Shown piece by piece: positions 34,373-46,819 of a stretch of 64,000 nucleotides of DNA; the stretch's first letter is position 1; every line of letters begins with the position of its first letter. The stretch is from the NCBI GenBank assembly GCA_003255065.1, contig QAOA01003192.1, positions 828,725-892,724 on the forward strand, in the 5' to 3' direction. Both the position numbers and the translations under genes were made by a program. This DNA is from Cercis canadensis (lineage: Eukaryota; Streptophyta; Magnoliopsida; Fabales; Fabaceae). The notes beneath the pieces are model-generated. The model saw only the letters and a program-made list of their open reading frames with translations, did not search any database and was not told where the DNA came from.

Positions 34373-37300
34373 AATTTTGCTCTTTCATCTCTGTGCATTG
34401 AAACTTGATATCGTCTTTCTCTGCTCTTCTCGTTCAAGTCATTAATGGCAGAATCCGCCATTGATAACGCTTCGAGTACTTTCTTCCTCCATCTTTCGGA
34501 TTCTTCGGGGATTACTCTGGTGTCGCAAGTGCTCATTAGAGATAATTACAATTCATGGCATCGAGCCATGCGTATGGCATTACTAGCCAAAAACAAACTT
34601 GGTTTCGTAGATGGATCGATTCAGATTCCTGATGCAAGCGATGCTCCTCGTCTTTTAGCTTGGCAACGAAATAATAACATCGTTGCTTCATGGTTGCTGA
34701 ATTCTGTGTCAAAGGAGATCACTGCAAGTGTGATCTATTCAGCCATTGCCGCTGATACCTGGAGAGACCTTCAAGAGAGGTATCAACAGCAAAATGGTCC
34801 AAGAATTTTTCAACTGAAGAAAGAATTGGTGAATCTTTCACAAGGATCAATGACAGTTGGGCAATATTTCACCAAATTGAAAGGAGTTTGGGAAGAATTG
34901 GCTGAATATCGTCCTGTTTGTACCTGCAATTGTGGAAGTGCTAAACCAGTAATTGAGCATCTACTTCAAGAATACGTTCTATGCTTTCTCATGGGACTTA
35001 ATGATTCTTATTCTCATGTAAGGGGTCAGATACTACTGATGGATCCTCTGCCCCCCATTAATCGAGTTTTCTCCTTGATAATTCAAGAAGAAAAACAAAG
35101 GGAGCTTGGTTTTTCTGTTGCTCAAAATGAAGCATAAATGGCTTATGTAGTCTCAGGTCAAAGGCAGAATAACGAAAGAAAGCCTAAGTATGTCAAGAAA
35201 GATAGACCAATGTGTGCACATTGTGGAATTCTTCGACATACCAAGGATAAATGTTACAAGTTACATGGTTATCCACCTGGATACACACCTGGATATAAAA
35301 AGGGCAAAAGCACTCATGCTGGAAATGTTAATCAAGTTGGTGACTCCATGCCTCTTCCTACTGATCAACCTCAAGAGCCTTTTCATATGACTTCGCAGCA
35401 ATATCATCAACTGATGCACTCACTTCAGTCCCAGTTATCACAAACAAATCACCTTGAGGTGGATGATGCAAACATTAACCCCAACGTGAATGGTATGATC
35501 TTTTCTGCCAATAGTTTAAACTTTCAGAATAGTCCATGTTCTTGGATCATAGATTCAGGAGCAACTTCACATATTGCATGCTCTCTACAATTTTTTGTTT
35601 CATACCATTCCCTTAACAATCGTTATGTTCTTCTTCCTAACAAAACTAAGGTCTCTGTGTCAGCTATAGGCACTATCATGTTAGCTTCAAATTTTCTTTT
35701 GATAGATGTTCTCTTTATCCTAGAATTCCATGTCAATCTTATCTCAGTAAGTGCTTTGTTGCATCATTCCCCATAAACTATCACTTTTCACACTAACACC
35801 TTCCTCATCCAGGACATCCACAAGTCGAGGGTGATTGGCAAGGGTGAGCTGTGTAATGGTCTATACCTCTTTCAAACCAAGGGACATGATGTACATGCAA
35901 TCACTAAATCTGCTATTTCAAGCTTTACTTCAGAAACATTACCTGCAACAGATTCAAATCTTCTTGTAAACTCAGTATATGATTTTTCCAGTCATGCACA
36001 TCTTTGGCATGCTAGACTAGGTCACTTATCAAACAAAATCTTGAAAGTTGTTAGTAATAAAATTCCTTTCTCTTGTTCTACACATTATTCCTCCAAAAAT
36101 TGTTCTATTTGTCCTTTATCTAAACTTCGTAGACTATCTTTCATTTCACAAAATAATCTTTCATCTTCACCTTTTGATCTTATTCATTGTGATGTATGAG
36201 GCCCTTATCATCATTGCACTCATAATGGTAAGAGATACTTTCTTACATTGGTTGATGACTGCACGTGATTTACATGGATTTATATGCTCTAAACTAAAGC
36301 AGAAGCAAATGTTTGTCATGAATTTTTTCAAATATGTCAAGACACAATTTGACAGCAACATAAGGACCTTCAGATCAGATAATGCAAAAGAGCTCCAACT
36401 CACTGATTTCATGAAAAATCAGGGCACAATTCATCAATTTTCCTGTCCTTATCGCCCATAACAAAACTCAATAGTGGAGAGAAAACATCAGCATCTACTG
36501 AATGTGGCTTGAACACTGCTGTTCCAGTCAAGAGTTCCTCTTCATTTTTGGGGAGAATGTTTGCATACTGCTGCCTTTCTCATCAATAGGACTCCTTCTC
36601 CATTACTACAGAATCATTCTCCTTATGAGCTGTTATTTCATAAAGAACCTCCCTACACAGCTTTCAAAGTCTTTGGCTGCCTGTGTTTTGCATCAACTCC
36701 TCCTCTTGAGAGACACAAATTTACCCCCAGAGCCATACCAGCAATATTCGTGGGCTACCCTATTGGTTACAAAGGGTACAAGCTTTATAACATCCACACC
36801 AAGAAATTTTTTATATCCAGAGATGTCCTTTTTCATGAGCAAATCTTCCCTTTCCACACTATTCAGACTTCTAAACCCATAGATTTATTTTCAGACACAG
36901 TTATACCTACCCTGCATCCAGAACCTGAATCAGTTCTTACTCTTTCTCTCACCACTCCTATTCCATTAGTTGCAGCACCTGCACCCAGTGACATACCTAC
37001 TTCTTCTCTCAGAAAAACGGCCAGAACCATCAGAACCCCCACCTACCTACAAGATTACATTTGTACTACTTCCCATACCAAGACATCATATCCCATCCAA
37101 CAATCCATTTCCTATAATCGACTCTCACCAACCTACAAACACTTCATCATGTAGGTATCCTCTATCTATGAACCTCAATTCTACCACAAGGCAGTTAAGC
37201 ATCCTGAATAGAGGTAAGCCATGGTGAAGAAATTGCTGCACTTGAGGCTAATAACACCTGGACACTTGTTCCCCTTCCAAAAGGCAAACAACCAATAGGT

Positions 37301-38696
37301 TGCAGGTGGATCTACAAAGTCAAGTATAAAAGAGATGGTAGTTTGGATAGATATAAGGCAAGGTTAGTGGCAAAAGGGTACACTCAACAAGCTGGAATTG
37401 ATTTCCTAGACACTTTTTCTCCAGTTGCAAAGATCACAACAGTCAGGTTATTGCTCACGGTTGCTTCTGTCAAAAGATGGACCATGGTCCAGTTAGATGT
37501 TAATAATGCTTTCTTGAATGGTGATTTATTTGAGGAAGTTTACATGCAATTACCTTTGGGTTATCACACTAAGGGGGAGAACATGGTTTGTCAACTCAAC
37601 AAATCTCTTTATGGCTTAAGGCAAGCCTTAAGATAGTGGTTCCACAAATTTTCCACTACACTGCTTCAGCATGGTTTTACTCAATCCCACAGTGATTATT
37701 CACTGTTTACCATTGGCAAAGGCTCATCTCTTATCATTCTCCTTGTTTATGTAGATGATATTATCATTGCAGGTCCTAATATCAAGTGTGTCCATTGAGT
37801 TCAACACCTCCTTTAGTCCTTGTTCAAGCTCAAAGTCCTTGGCGATTTGCATTATTTTCTTGGTTTAGAGATTGTACACCCAGCCAAAGGCATTTATCTT
37901 TCACAACGAAAGTATATTTTGCAACACTTGAAGATATTGGTTTTGAAGCCTCAAAACCTCTCAAAGTTCCCATGGAACATAACCTCAAGCTTCAAAAAAC
38001 AGATGGAGATTTATTACCTGATGCCTTCTTGTATCGTAGACTCATTGGTAGACTGATATACCTTACTATTTCCAGGCCTGATATCACTTACACTATTAAC
38101 AAGTTAAGTCAGTTTATGTCCACTCCTCGCACCTCTCACTTGACTGCTGTGTACCATCTGTTGCAATATCTCAAGTCCAATCCTAGTTAAAGGTTATTTT
38201 TTCCTTCCAATTCATCTCTCAACATCACAACTTATGCTGATATGGACTGGGGAAGCTGTCTTGACATTAGACGATCAACAACTGGCTATTGTGTCTTCAT
38301 TGGCAATTCTCCTATCAGTTGGAAGTCTAAGAGACAACCCACTGTTTCAAGATCTTCAGCAGAGGCAGAGTATCGTGCTTTGGCTAGTGTTACTAGTGAA
38401 TTACTTTGGCTAAAGCAACTCTGTAGCATTTTCGAGCTTCCTATTCCCTCTGTGATGGTCTTCTGCGATAACCAATCTGCAATCCATCTAGCATCCAATC
38501 CCATGTCTCATGATAGGTCCAAACTTGTTGATATTGACTGCCATTTCATTTGGGAGCATGTCAATTCTGGTTTTATAAAGTTAGTTCATGTTAAATCCCA
38601 ACACCAGATTGCTGATCTGCTTACCAAAGCCATTCTTGCCACTCAATTTCGCTACTTATTGTCCAAGATGGGAGTATTAGACATTTATCTCCCACC

Positions 38697-38707
38697 TTGA
38701 GGGGGAG
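38697..38707 (+). promoter_or_regulatory. Copia polypurine tract
   Basis: TTGAGGGGGAG immediately precedes the 3' LTR and overlaps the end of the RNase H frame. This is the expected site for plus-strand priming. Confidence 0.8.
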
Positions 38708-38967
38708 TATTAGACACGCATGTGAATAAGTGCAAGTGGTTAGTACAACTGGCAAGTTACAAGTTTGTTAAGTTAGTTAGTTAACAAATTCAGTTATACG
38801 AAAGAGGGAAAGCTTATGGTGTAAGCCACTTCAGTTGGCTATATATATTTGCACTTGTAATCTATTATTCAAGATATACAGTAATCATTTCAATTCAGTT
38901 TTTCATTCTGATTGATTTCTGTTCTCTATATCTTTTTAGTTCATCTTGTTCATTCCAAGATTCAATA
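38708..38967 (+). repeat. 3' LTR of Copia copy 1
   Basis: 260 bp, same length as the 5' LTR. It ends GATTCAATA and is followed by the TSD CACTT (38968-38972). Confidence 0.92.
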
Positions 38968-39402
38968 CACTTGAGCACAATATGATGGGAAAGAGAAAAA
39001 GAAAATACTCGATGGAGATTAAACCCTTGACATTAAACACACAAGTTCTTATGATCAAGAGAGATGCCATTAGACCCACATGTTATTGGCCCTTTATATA
39101 TCTCTAACTACTTTAATTGATTTTATGAATGAAGGGGAAAAATGTTGGCATATTATGGAGACACGCCAAATTGCTCAGGTGCAGTCTTATTGTTTTCCAT
39201 TTTCTTTTAGCCTTAAGTGTTGAATGGAGATCAACCTTTTAGATCGGTGGTATTCTGCGAGTTCCTCTTTGATACATTCATAGTAAACTTGTAAAATTTT
39301 AAACTTCAGACATGTCTTTATTTGAAGGTTGAAAACAAAGCGGAAGAAAAAAAGTTTAAATAGTTGTGAGGCCAAATTATGTTTCAATCGAAATAATAGT
39401 AA

Positions 39403-41337
39403 TAAGGATTTAACCAACTTGGCCACAAATTCATCAATATTTTTGTCAGAACTTCCTCCTTCATCAGCAGCATTCTTAGCCAAGCTCATACATTTGGTAG
39501 CATTATTCTTTATCTCTCTAGCTTTTTCACTCTACATTATTTCCCTTATGCAATGCTTTATTGCTTCTCGTCAAACAATCCCATTCTCATCAGCTGAGGG
39601 TGTAAGTCCTGTTTTCCAAAAATCCATAATAAACTTTGCATTTATGATTTGGTCTGCCCATTGTGGCATTGCTATCATTGGTACACCTAGGCTCAAAGCT
39701 TTCAATGTGGAGTTCCAACCACAATGTGTGACAAAGCACCTGTAGATACTCAATACTCGGCCCAATAGTATCCAGGCCTACTTAGCCAAAGGCCCATGTA
39801 ATCAAATATGTATATACCTCTCATATCTCTTAGTCATCACCTACAAATAACCCCATGCGACAAGTATAAGCACTTTTGTTTTACTCAGTATTTGCTAGCC
39901 TATCTAGCTTGGACCGTACTAACTTAGACATCGGAGCTTGAGTATCACCACTCGACTCTTAACCATCTATTATTGTTCAGTCATAACACGTTCAACCCAG
40001 TTTGTCCACTTCAAGATCACTAGCTTAGACCAAACATCGTCACATTGGGACCCCTAAGCTTAGAGCTTCCAGAGTGGAATTCCACCCACAATGTCACAAA
40101 GCATCCCACAGCCTCATGCTCCAAGACTTGTTGTAGTTGGGGACCATGTGACCACAAAACCGTTTTCTGCGCTCTCCACAAAGTCTTTGGGAAGCTTTCC
40201 TTGCCCAGATGCTCTAACAACCCACAAGAAGTAACACCCACTATCCCTCAAACCCCAATCTATTTCCTCAGTTTGCTCAGTATCTAGAACGGAAAAACTG
40301 CCAAAGGAGACATAAACAACAGATCCACTTGGCTTGTCACTTAGCCATTTCATGAAAGCATCACTATTTGGCTTGAAGAGGCTAATACCATAGCCATTGT
40401 CATCATGGAGCCGCTTGTCTAAGAACAATTAATGAATTTCAATTCAACAATTAATTCGGAATTGGATTCCCAAATAAAACATAGGGACAATTCCCAAGCC
40501 AGAAAAAATCAGTGTAAATCTTTACCTATAGGTGCTTTTTTGGAATGATGAATTTCAGTACCCTTGAAAATCAGATATCAAGAATCTTATGCCAAGAGAA
40601 ATTATGATACTCAAGAAAGTTGATTTAAAAATTTGTCCGTAAAAGGTAAAGGCAAAGGCTAATATAGAAGGCACCAGTGACGTACCTCTTGTTCTAGCTC
40701 ATAAAATGTATTACAAAGCACCCAATCTGCTTTCTCAATGTTGGAGAACTGATTCACAAGCATTTTTAAGAAAGCTGGGTAGACTCCCACTGCATGCATA
40801 CAAGAAAGATGGCATGTCACAAGGAGCAAGTGGTGGCAACCAAGGAAGTGAAATTTCAGAGTCCGAGAGAGGTAGTTTCAAATTCCCCTTGTGGGTATGG
40901 TAAAATATGGTATTCACAGCACAAGATTGAGTGAAAAACACAGCTCCAATCACCCCATATTTCTTGGCAACGTCAAGAGCCCATGGCAGAAATGAATCAT
41001 AAACAATACAATCAACTGGGTTGCCAGAGCTAATGAGCTTCTCAAGGAGCTCTGTGAAAGTCCTTGGCCCTGTTTGCCAAAAGCTATCCACATAGGCCCT
41101 GTCACTCTCTGCTTCAGCCATTCCACCTTCGTCAAAGCCATCAGAGATGCTCTCAATTGCAATGGAAGTTGATTCTTTGTGTAAGTTTTTGTGTGTGAAG
41201 TGGGTGGTGACCAGTGTGACTCTCACTCTCTTATGCTTCAAACGATTGGAGAATTGGACCATAGGGTTAACGTGACCTTGAGTTGGAAAAACTAAGACTA
41301 AGCAATGAGCTTGTCTCTGTTTCCTCTCCTCCTCCAT
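39403..41337 (-). pseudogene. psiE1: chimeric UGT74 pseudogene with an LTR insertion
   Basis: Minus-strand relic. Exon 1 (41337 to about 40690) is UGT-A-like and keeps PTQGH, but a 4-base TGCA duplication near 40797 shifts the frame. Part of exon 2 (40428-40045) is also UGT-A-like but lacks about 80 bases covering the splice acceptor and first codons, and has small indels within the PSPG region. The final part (39740-39403) is instead UGT-F-like, carries an in-frame TAG near 39532 and has lost its stop codon. A 304-bp LTR-like sequence separates the two parents. The protein cannot be made. psiE2 shares every one of these lesions. Confidence 0.9.
39741..40044. mobile_element. solo-LTR-like insert in psiE1
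   Basis: 304 bp, begins TGTAGATACTC and ends ATCGTCACA (TG...CA), with a TATA-like ACAAATAACCCC inside. The flanks are not duplicated (GCACC on the left, TTGGG on the right) and come from two different UGT parents, as expected if recombination between two LTRs created the chimera. The family is not identified. Confidence 0.5.
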
Positions 41338-41404
41338 TGCTGCTTAACAAGGTTCTCTCACGGATCTGTGTACAGTTTGGGTGTGTGGAGTTTGCTTTTG
41401 TAAC

Positions 41405-41405
41405 N
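41405..41405. other. single N between the two copies of the 7.4-kb repeat
   Basis: Left of the N is the UGT-A-type 5' flank (GCTTTTGTAAC); right of it is the UGT-C 3' flank (GAATACTTCAT). The natural continuation of the left side appears only after copy 2, at 48820 (CATCAATTTTGG). Confidence 0.98.
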
Positions 41406-41499
41406 GAATACTTCATAATTTGTGAGTCGTCTAATAGCTACTCAACCTACCGAATTAACGCTTATGATGAAACCTTAAAATTATTTTTTAGTTACACTT

Positions 41500-41759
41500 T
41501 ATTAGACAGGCATGTGAATAAGTGCAAGTGGTTAGTACAGCTGGCAAGTTACAAGTTTGTTAAGTTAGTTAGTTAACAAATTCAGTTATACGAAAGAGGG
41601 AAAGCTTCTGGTGTAAGCCACTTCAGTTGGCTATATATATCTGCACTTGTAATCTATTGTTCAAGATATACAGTAATCATTTCAATTCAATTTTTCATTC
41701 GGATTGATTTATGTTCTCTATATCTTTTTAGTTCATCTTGTTCATTCCAAGATTTAATA
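41500..41759 (+). repeat. 5' LTR of Copia copy 2
   Basis: Carries the same diagnostic bases as the 5' LTR of copy 1 (ACAGGC, CTTCTGG, CATTCGG) but ends GATTTAATA instead of GATTCAATA. Confidence 0.92.
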
Positions 41760-44700
41760 TGGTATCAGAGCAATTCTTCTCTTTCATCTCTGTGCATTGA
41801 AACTCGATATCGTCTTTCTCTGCTCTTCTCGTTCAAGTCATTAATGGCAGAATCCGCCATTGATAACGCTTCGAGTCCTTTCTTCCTCCATCTTTCGGAT
41901 TCTTCGGGGATTACTCTGGTGTCGCAAGTGCTCATTGGAGATAATTACAATTCATGGCATCGAGCCATGCGTATGGCATTACTGGCCAAAAACAAACTTG
42001 GTTTCGTAGATGGAACGATTCAGATTCCTGATGCAAGCGATGCTCCTCGTCTTTTAGCTTGGCAACGAAATAATAACATCGTTGCTTCATGGTTGCTGAA
42101 TTCTGTGTCAAAGGAGATCACTGCAAGTGTGATCTATTCAACCATTGCCGCTGATACCTGGAGAGACCTTCAAGAGAGGTATTAACAGCAAAATGGTCCA
42201 AGAATTTTTCAACTAAAGAAAGAATTGGTGAATCTTTCACAAGGATCAATGACAGTTGGGCAATATTTCACCAAATTGAAAGGAGTTTGGGAAGAATTGG
42301 CTGAATATCGTCCTGTTTGTACCTGCAATTGTGGAAGTGTTAAACCAGTAATTGAGCATCTACTTCAAGAATACGTTCTATGCTTTCTCATGGGACTCAA
42401 TGATTCTTATTCTCATGTAAGGGGTCAGATACTACTGATGGATCCTCTGCCCCCCATTAATCGAGTTTTCTCCTTGATAATTCAAGAAGAAAAACAAAGG
42501 GAGCTTGGTTTTTCTGTTGCTCAAAATGAAGCACAAATGGCTTATGTAGTCTCAGGTCAAAGGCAGAATAACAAAAGAAAGCCTAAGTATGTCAAGAAGG
42601 ATAGACCAATGTGTGCACATTGTGGAATTCTTCGACATACCAAGGATAAATGTTACAAGTTACATGGTTATCCACCTGGATACACACCTGGATATAAAAA
42701 GGGTAAAAGCACTCATGCTGGAAATGTTAATCAAGTTGGTGACTCCATGCTTCTTCCTACTGATCAACCTCAAGAGCCTTTTCATATGACTTCGCAGCAA
42801 TATCATCAACTGATGCACTTACTTCAGTCCCAGTTATCACAAACAAATCACCTTGAGGTGGATGATGCAAACACTAACCCCAACGTGAATAGTATGATCT
42901 TTTCTGCCAATAGTTTAAACTTTCAGAATAGTCCATGTTCTTGGATCATAGATTCATGAGCAACTTCACATATTGCATGCTCTCTACAATTTTTTGTTTC
43001 ATACCATTCCCTTAACAATCGTTATGTTCTTCTTCCTAACAAAACTAAGGTCTCTGTGTCAGCTATAGGCACTATCATGTTAGCTTCAAATTTTCTTTTG
43101 ATAGATGTTCTCTTTATCCCAGAATTCCAGGTCAATCTTATCTCAGTAAGTGCTTTGCTGCATCATTCCCCATATACTATCACTTTTCACACTAACACCT
43201 TCCTCATCCAGGACATCCACAAGTCGAGGGTGATTGGCAAGGGTGAGCTGTGTAATGGTCTATACCTCTTTCAAACCAAGGGACATGATGTACATGCAAT
43301 CACTAAATCTGCTATTTCAAGCTTTACTTCAGAAACATTACCTGCAACAGATTCAAATCTTCTTGTAAACTTAGTATATGATTTTTCCAGTCATGCACAT
43401 CTTTGGCATGCTAGACTAGGTCACTTGTCAGACAAAATCTTGAAAGTTGTTAGTAATAAAATTCCTTTCTCTTGTTCTACACATTATTCCTCCAAAAATT
43501 GTTCTATTTGTCCTTTATCTAAACTTCGTAGACTATCTTTCATTTCACAAAATAATCTTTCATCTTCACCTTTTGATCTTATTCATTGTGATGTATGAGG
43601 CCCTTATCATCATTGCACTCATAATGGTAAGAGATACTTTCTTACATTGGTTGATGACTGCACGTGATTTACATGGATTTATATGCTCTAAACTAAAGCA
43701 GAAGCAAATGTTTGTCATGAATTTTTTCAAATATGTCAAGACACAATTTGACAGCAACATAAGGACCTTCAGATCAGATAATGCAAAAGAGCTCCAACTC
43801 ACTGATTTCATGAAAAATCAGGGCACAATTCATCAATTTTCCTGTCCTTATCGCCCATAACAAAACTCAATAGTGGAGAGAAAACATCAGCATCTACTGA
43901 ATGTGGCTTGAACACTGCTGTTCCAGTCAAGAGTTCCTCTTCATTTTTGGGGAGAATGTTTGCATACTGCTGCCTTTCTCATCAATAGGACTCCTTCTCC
44001 ATTACTACAGAATCATTCTCCTTATGAGCTGTTATTTCATAAAGAACCTCCCTACACAGCTTTCAAAGTCTTTGGCTGCCTGTGTTTTGCATCAACTCCT
44101 CCTCTTGAGAGACACAAATTTACCCCCAGAGCCATACCAGCAATATTCGTGGGCTACCCTATTGGTTACAAAGGGTACAAGCTTTATAACATCCACACCA
44201 AGAAATTTTTTATATCCAGAGATGTCCTTTTTCATGAGCAAATCTTCCCTTTCCACACTATTCAGACTTCTAAACCCATAGATTTATTTTCAGACACAGT
44301 TATACCTACCCTGCATCCAGAACCTGAATCAGTTCTTACTCCTTCTCTCACCACTCCTATTCCATTAGTTGCAGCACCTGCACCCAGTGACATACTTACT
44401 CCTGCTCCACCTCCTACTTCTTCTCTCAGAAAAACGGCCACAACCATCAGAACCCCCACCTACCTACAAGATTACATTTGTACTACTTCCCATACCAAGA
44501 CATCATATCCCATCCAACAATCCATTTCCTATAATCGACTCTCACCAACCTACAAACACTTCATCATGTAGGTATCCTCTATCTATGAACCTCAATTCTA
44601 CCACAAGGCAGTTAAGCATCCTGAATAGAGGTAAGCCATGGTGAAGAAATTGCTGCACTTGAGGCTAATAACACCTGGACACTTGTTCCCCTTCCAAAAG

Positions 44701-46124
44701 GCAAACAACCAATAGGTTGCAGGTGGATCTACAAAGTCAAGTATAAAAGAGATGGTAGTTTGGATAGATATAAGGCAAGGTTAGTGGCAAAAGGGTACAC
44801 TCAACAAGCTGGAATTGATTTCCTAGACACTTTTTCTCCAGTTGCAAAGATCACAACAGTCAGGTTATTGCTCACGGTTGCTTCTGTCAAAAGATGGACC
44901 ATGGTCCAGTTAGATGTTAATAATGCTTTCTTGAATGGTGATTTATTTGAGGAAGTTTACATGCAATTACCTTTGGGTTATCACACTAAGGGGGAGAACA
45001 TGGTTTGTCAACTCAACAAATCTCTTTATGGCTTAAGGCAAGCCTTAAGATAGTGGTTCCACAAATTTTCCACTACACTGCTTCAGCATGGTTTTACTCA
45101 ATCCCACAGTGATTATTCACTGTTTACCATTGGCAAAGGCTCATCTCTTGTCATTCTCCTTGTTTATGTAGATGACATTATCATTGCAGGTCCTAATATC
45201 AAGTGTGTCCATCGAGTTCAACACCTCCTTCAGTTCTTGTTCAAGCTCAAAGTCCTTGGCGATTTGCATTATTTTCTTGGTTTAGAGATTGCACACCCAT
45301 CCAAAGGCATTTATCTTTCACAACGAAAGTATATTTTGCAACACTTGAAGATACTCGTTTTGCAGCCTCAAAACCTCTCAAAGTTCCCATGGAACATAAC
45401 CTCAAGCTTCAAAAAACAGATGGAGATTTATTACCTAATGCCTTCTTGTATCGTAGACTCATTGGCAGACTGATATACCTTACTATTTCCAGGCCTAATA
45501 TCACTTACACTATTAACAAGTTAAGTCAGTTTATGTCCACTCCTCGCACCTCTCACTTGACTGCTATGTACCATCTGTTGCAATATCTCAAGTCCAATCC
45601 TAGTCAAGGGTTATTTTTTCCTTCCAATTCATCTCTCAACATCACAGCTTATGCTGATATGGACTGGGGAAGCTGTCTTGACACTAGACGATCAACAACT
45701 GGCTATTGTGTCTTCATTGGCAATTCTCCTATCAGTTGGAAGTCTAAGAGACAGCCCACTGTTTCAAGATCTTCAGCAGAGGCAGAGTATCGTGCTTTGG
45801 CTGGTGTTACTAGTGAATTACTTTGGCTAAAGCAACTCTGCAGCATTTTCGAGCTTCCTATTCCCTCTGTGATGGTCTTCTGCGATAACCAATCTGCAAT
45901 CCATCTAGCATCCAATCCCATGTCTCATGATAGGTCCAAACTTGTTGATATTGACTGCCATTTCATTTGGGAGCATGTCAATTCTGGTTTTATAAAGTTA
46001 GTTCATGTTAAATCCCAACACCAGATTGCTGATCTGCTTACCAAAGCCATTCTTGCCACTCAATTTCGCTACTTATTGTCCAAGATGGGAGTATTAGACA
46101 TTTATCTCCCACCTTGAGGGGGAG

Positions 46125-46384
46125 TATTAGACACGCATGTGAATAAGTGCAAGTGGTTAGTACAACTGGCAAGTTACAAGTTTGTTAAGTTAGTTAGTTA
46201 ACAAATTCAGTTATACGAAAGAGGGAAAGCTTATGGTGTAAGCCACTTCAGTTGGCTATATATATTTGCACTTGTAATCTATTATTCAAGATATACAGTA
46301 ATCATTTCAATTCAGTTTTTCATTCTGATTGATTTCTGTTCTCTATATCTTTTTAGTTCATCTTGTTCATTCCAAGATTTAATA
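46125..46384 (+). repeat. 3' LTR of Copia copy 2
   Basis: Carries the 3'-LTR-specific bases of copy 1 (ACACGC, CTTATGG, CATTCTG), also ending GATTTAATA. It is preceded by the polypurine tract TTGAGGGGGAG. Confidence 0.92.
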
Positions 46385-46819
46385 CACTTGAGCACAATAT
46401 GATAGGAAAGAGAAAAAGAAAATACTCGATGGAGATTAAACCCTTGACATTAAACACACAAGTTCTTATGATCAAGAGAGATGCCATTAGACCCACATGT
46501 TATTGGCCCTTTATATATCTCTAACTACTTTAATTGATTTTATGAATGAAGGGGAAAAATGTTGGCATATTATGGAGACACGCCAAATTGCTCAGGTGCA
46601 GTCTTATTGTTTTCCATTTTCTCTTAGCCTTAAGTGTTGAATGGAGATCAACCTTTTAGATCGGTGGTATTCTGCGAGTTCCTCTTTGATACATTCATAG
46701 TAAACTTGTAAAATTTGAAAATTCAGACATGTCTTTATTTGAAGGTTGAAAACAAAGCGGAAGAAAAAAAGTTTAAATAGTTGTGAGGCCAAATTATGTT
46801 TCAATTGAAATAATAGTAA

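Larger units (their letters stand above)
34101..38967 (+). mobile_element. Ty1/Copia LTR retrotransposon, copy 1 (decayed)
   Basis: 4867-bp element: 5' LTR 34101-34360, tRNA-Met primer site, gag from ATG 34445, zinc knuckle CAHCGILRHTKDKC (about 35214-35255), protease DSGA (35552), integrase, reverse transcriptase with YVDD (37748-37759) and SLYGLRQA, RNase H ending at 38700, polypurine tract, 3' LTR 38708-38967. The gag-pol order with integrase before RT defines Copia. The 5-bp TSD is CACTT. Internal stops include 35135 (TAA), 36197 (TGA), 36459 (TAA) and 37634 (TAG), plus frame changes, so it cannot encode a full polyprotein. The empty site is visible after UGT-D (about 59452, one TTACACTTGAGC). 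Confidence 0.96.
34007..41404 (+). repeat. 7.4-kb direct duplication, copy 1
   Basis: Runs from the last bases of the UGT-C stop codon, through the Copia element and psiE1, to GCTTTTGTAAC, and ends at the single N at 41405. Copy 2 (41406-48819) repeats it in the same order. Differences by eye are sparse single-base changes (more in gag, very few in the integrase region) and a few small indels, including 18 bases present only in copy 2 near 44395-44415. Confidence 0.95.
41500..46384 (+). mobile_element. Ty1/Copia LTR retrotransposon, copy 2 (decayed)
   Basis: 4885 bp, 5' LTR 41500-41759, 3' LTR 46125-46384, TSD CACTT on both sides (41495-41499, 46385-46389). It shares the integrase-region stops and the RT-region TAG (45051) with copy 1. 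It has its own stops: TAA at 42183 in gag and TGA at 42957, which replaces the Gly codon of the protease DSG triad. It lacks the copy 1 stop at 35135. It keeps a longer uninterrupted RT/RNase H frame (45203-46117). Confidence 0.95.

Noticed and set aside
34101..38967. Autonomous, active Copia element
   Set aside because: Several internal stops and frame changes in gag, integrase and RT; about 3% LTR divergence.
39403..41337. Functional UGT in the psiE1 region
   Set aside because: Missing acceptor and exon-2 start, frameshifts in both exons, LTR insert and an in-frame stop.
34101..46384. Two independent Copia insertions
   Set aside because: Same TSD, same flanks, same decay mutations and same position-specific LTR bases show a single insertion later duplicated or present as two alleles.
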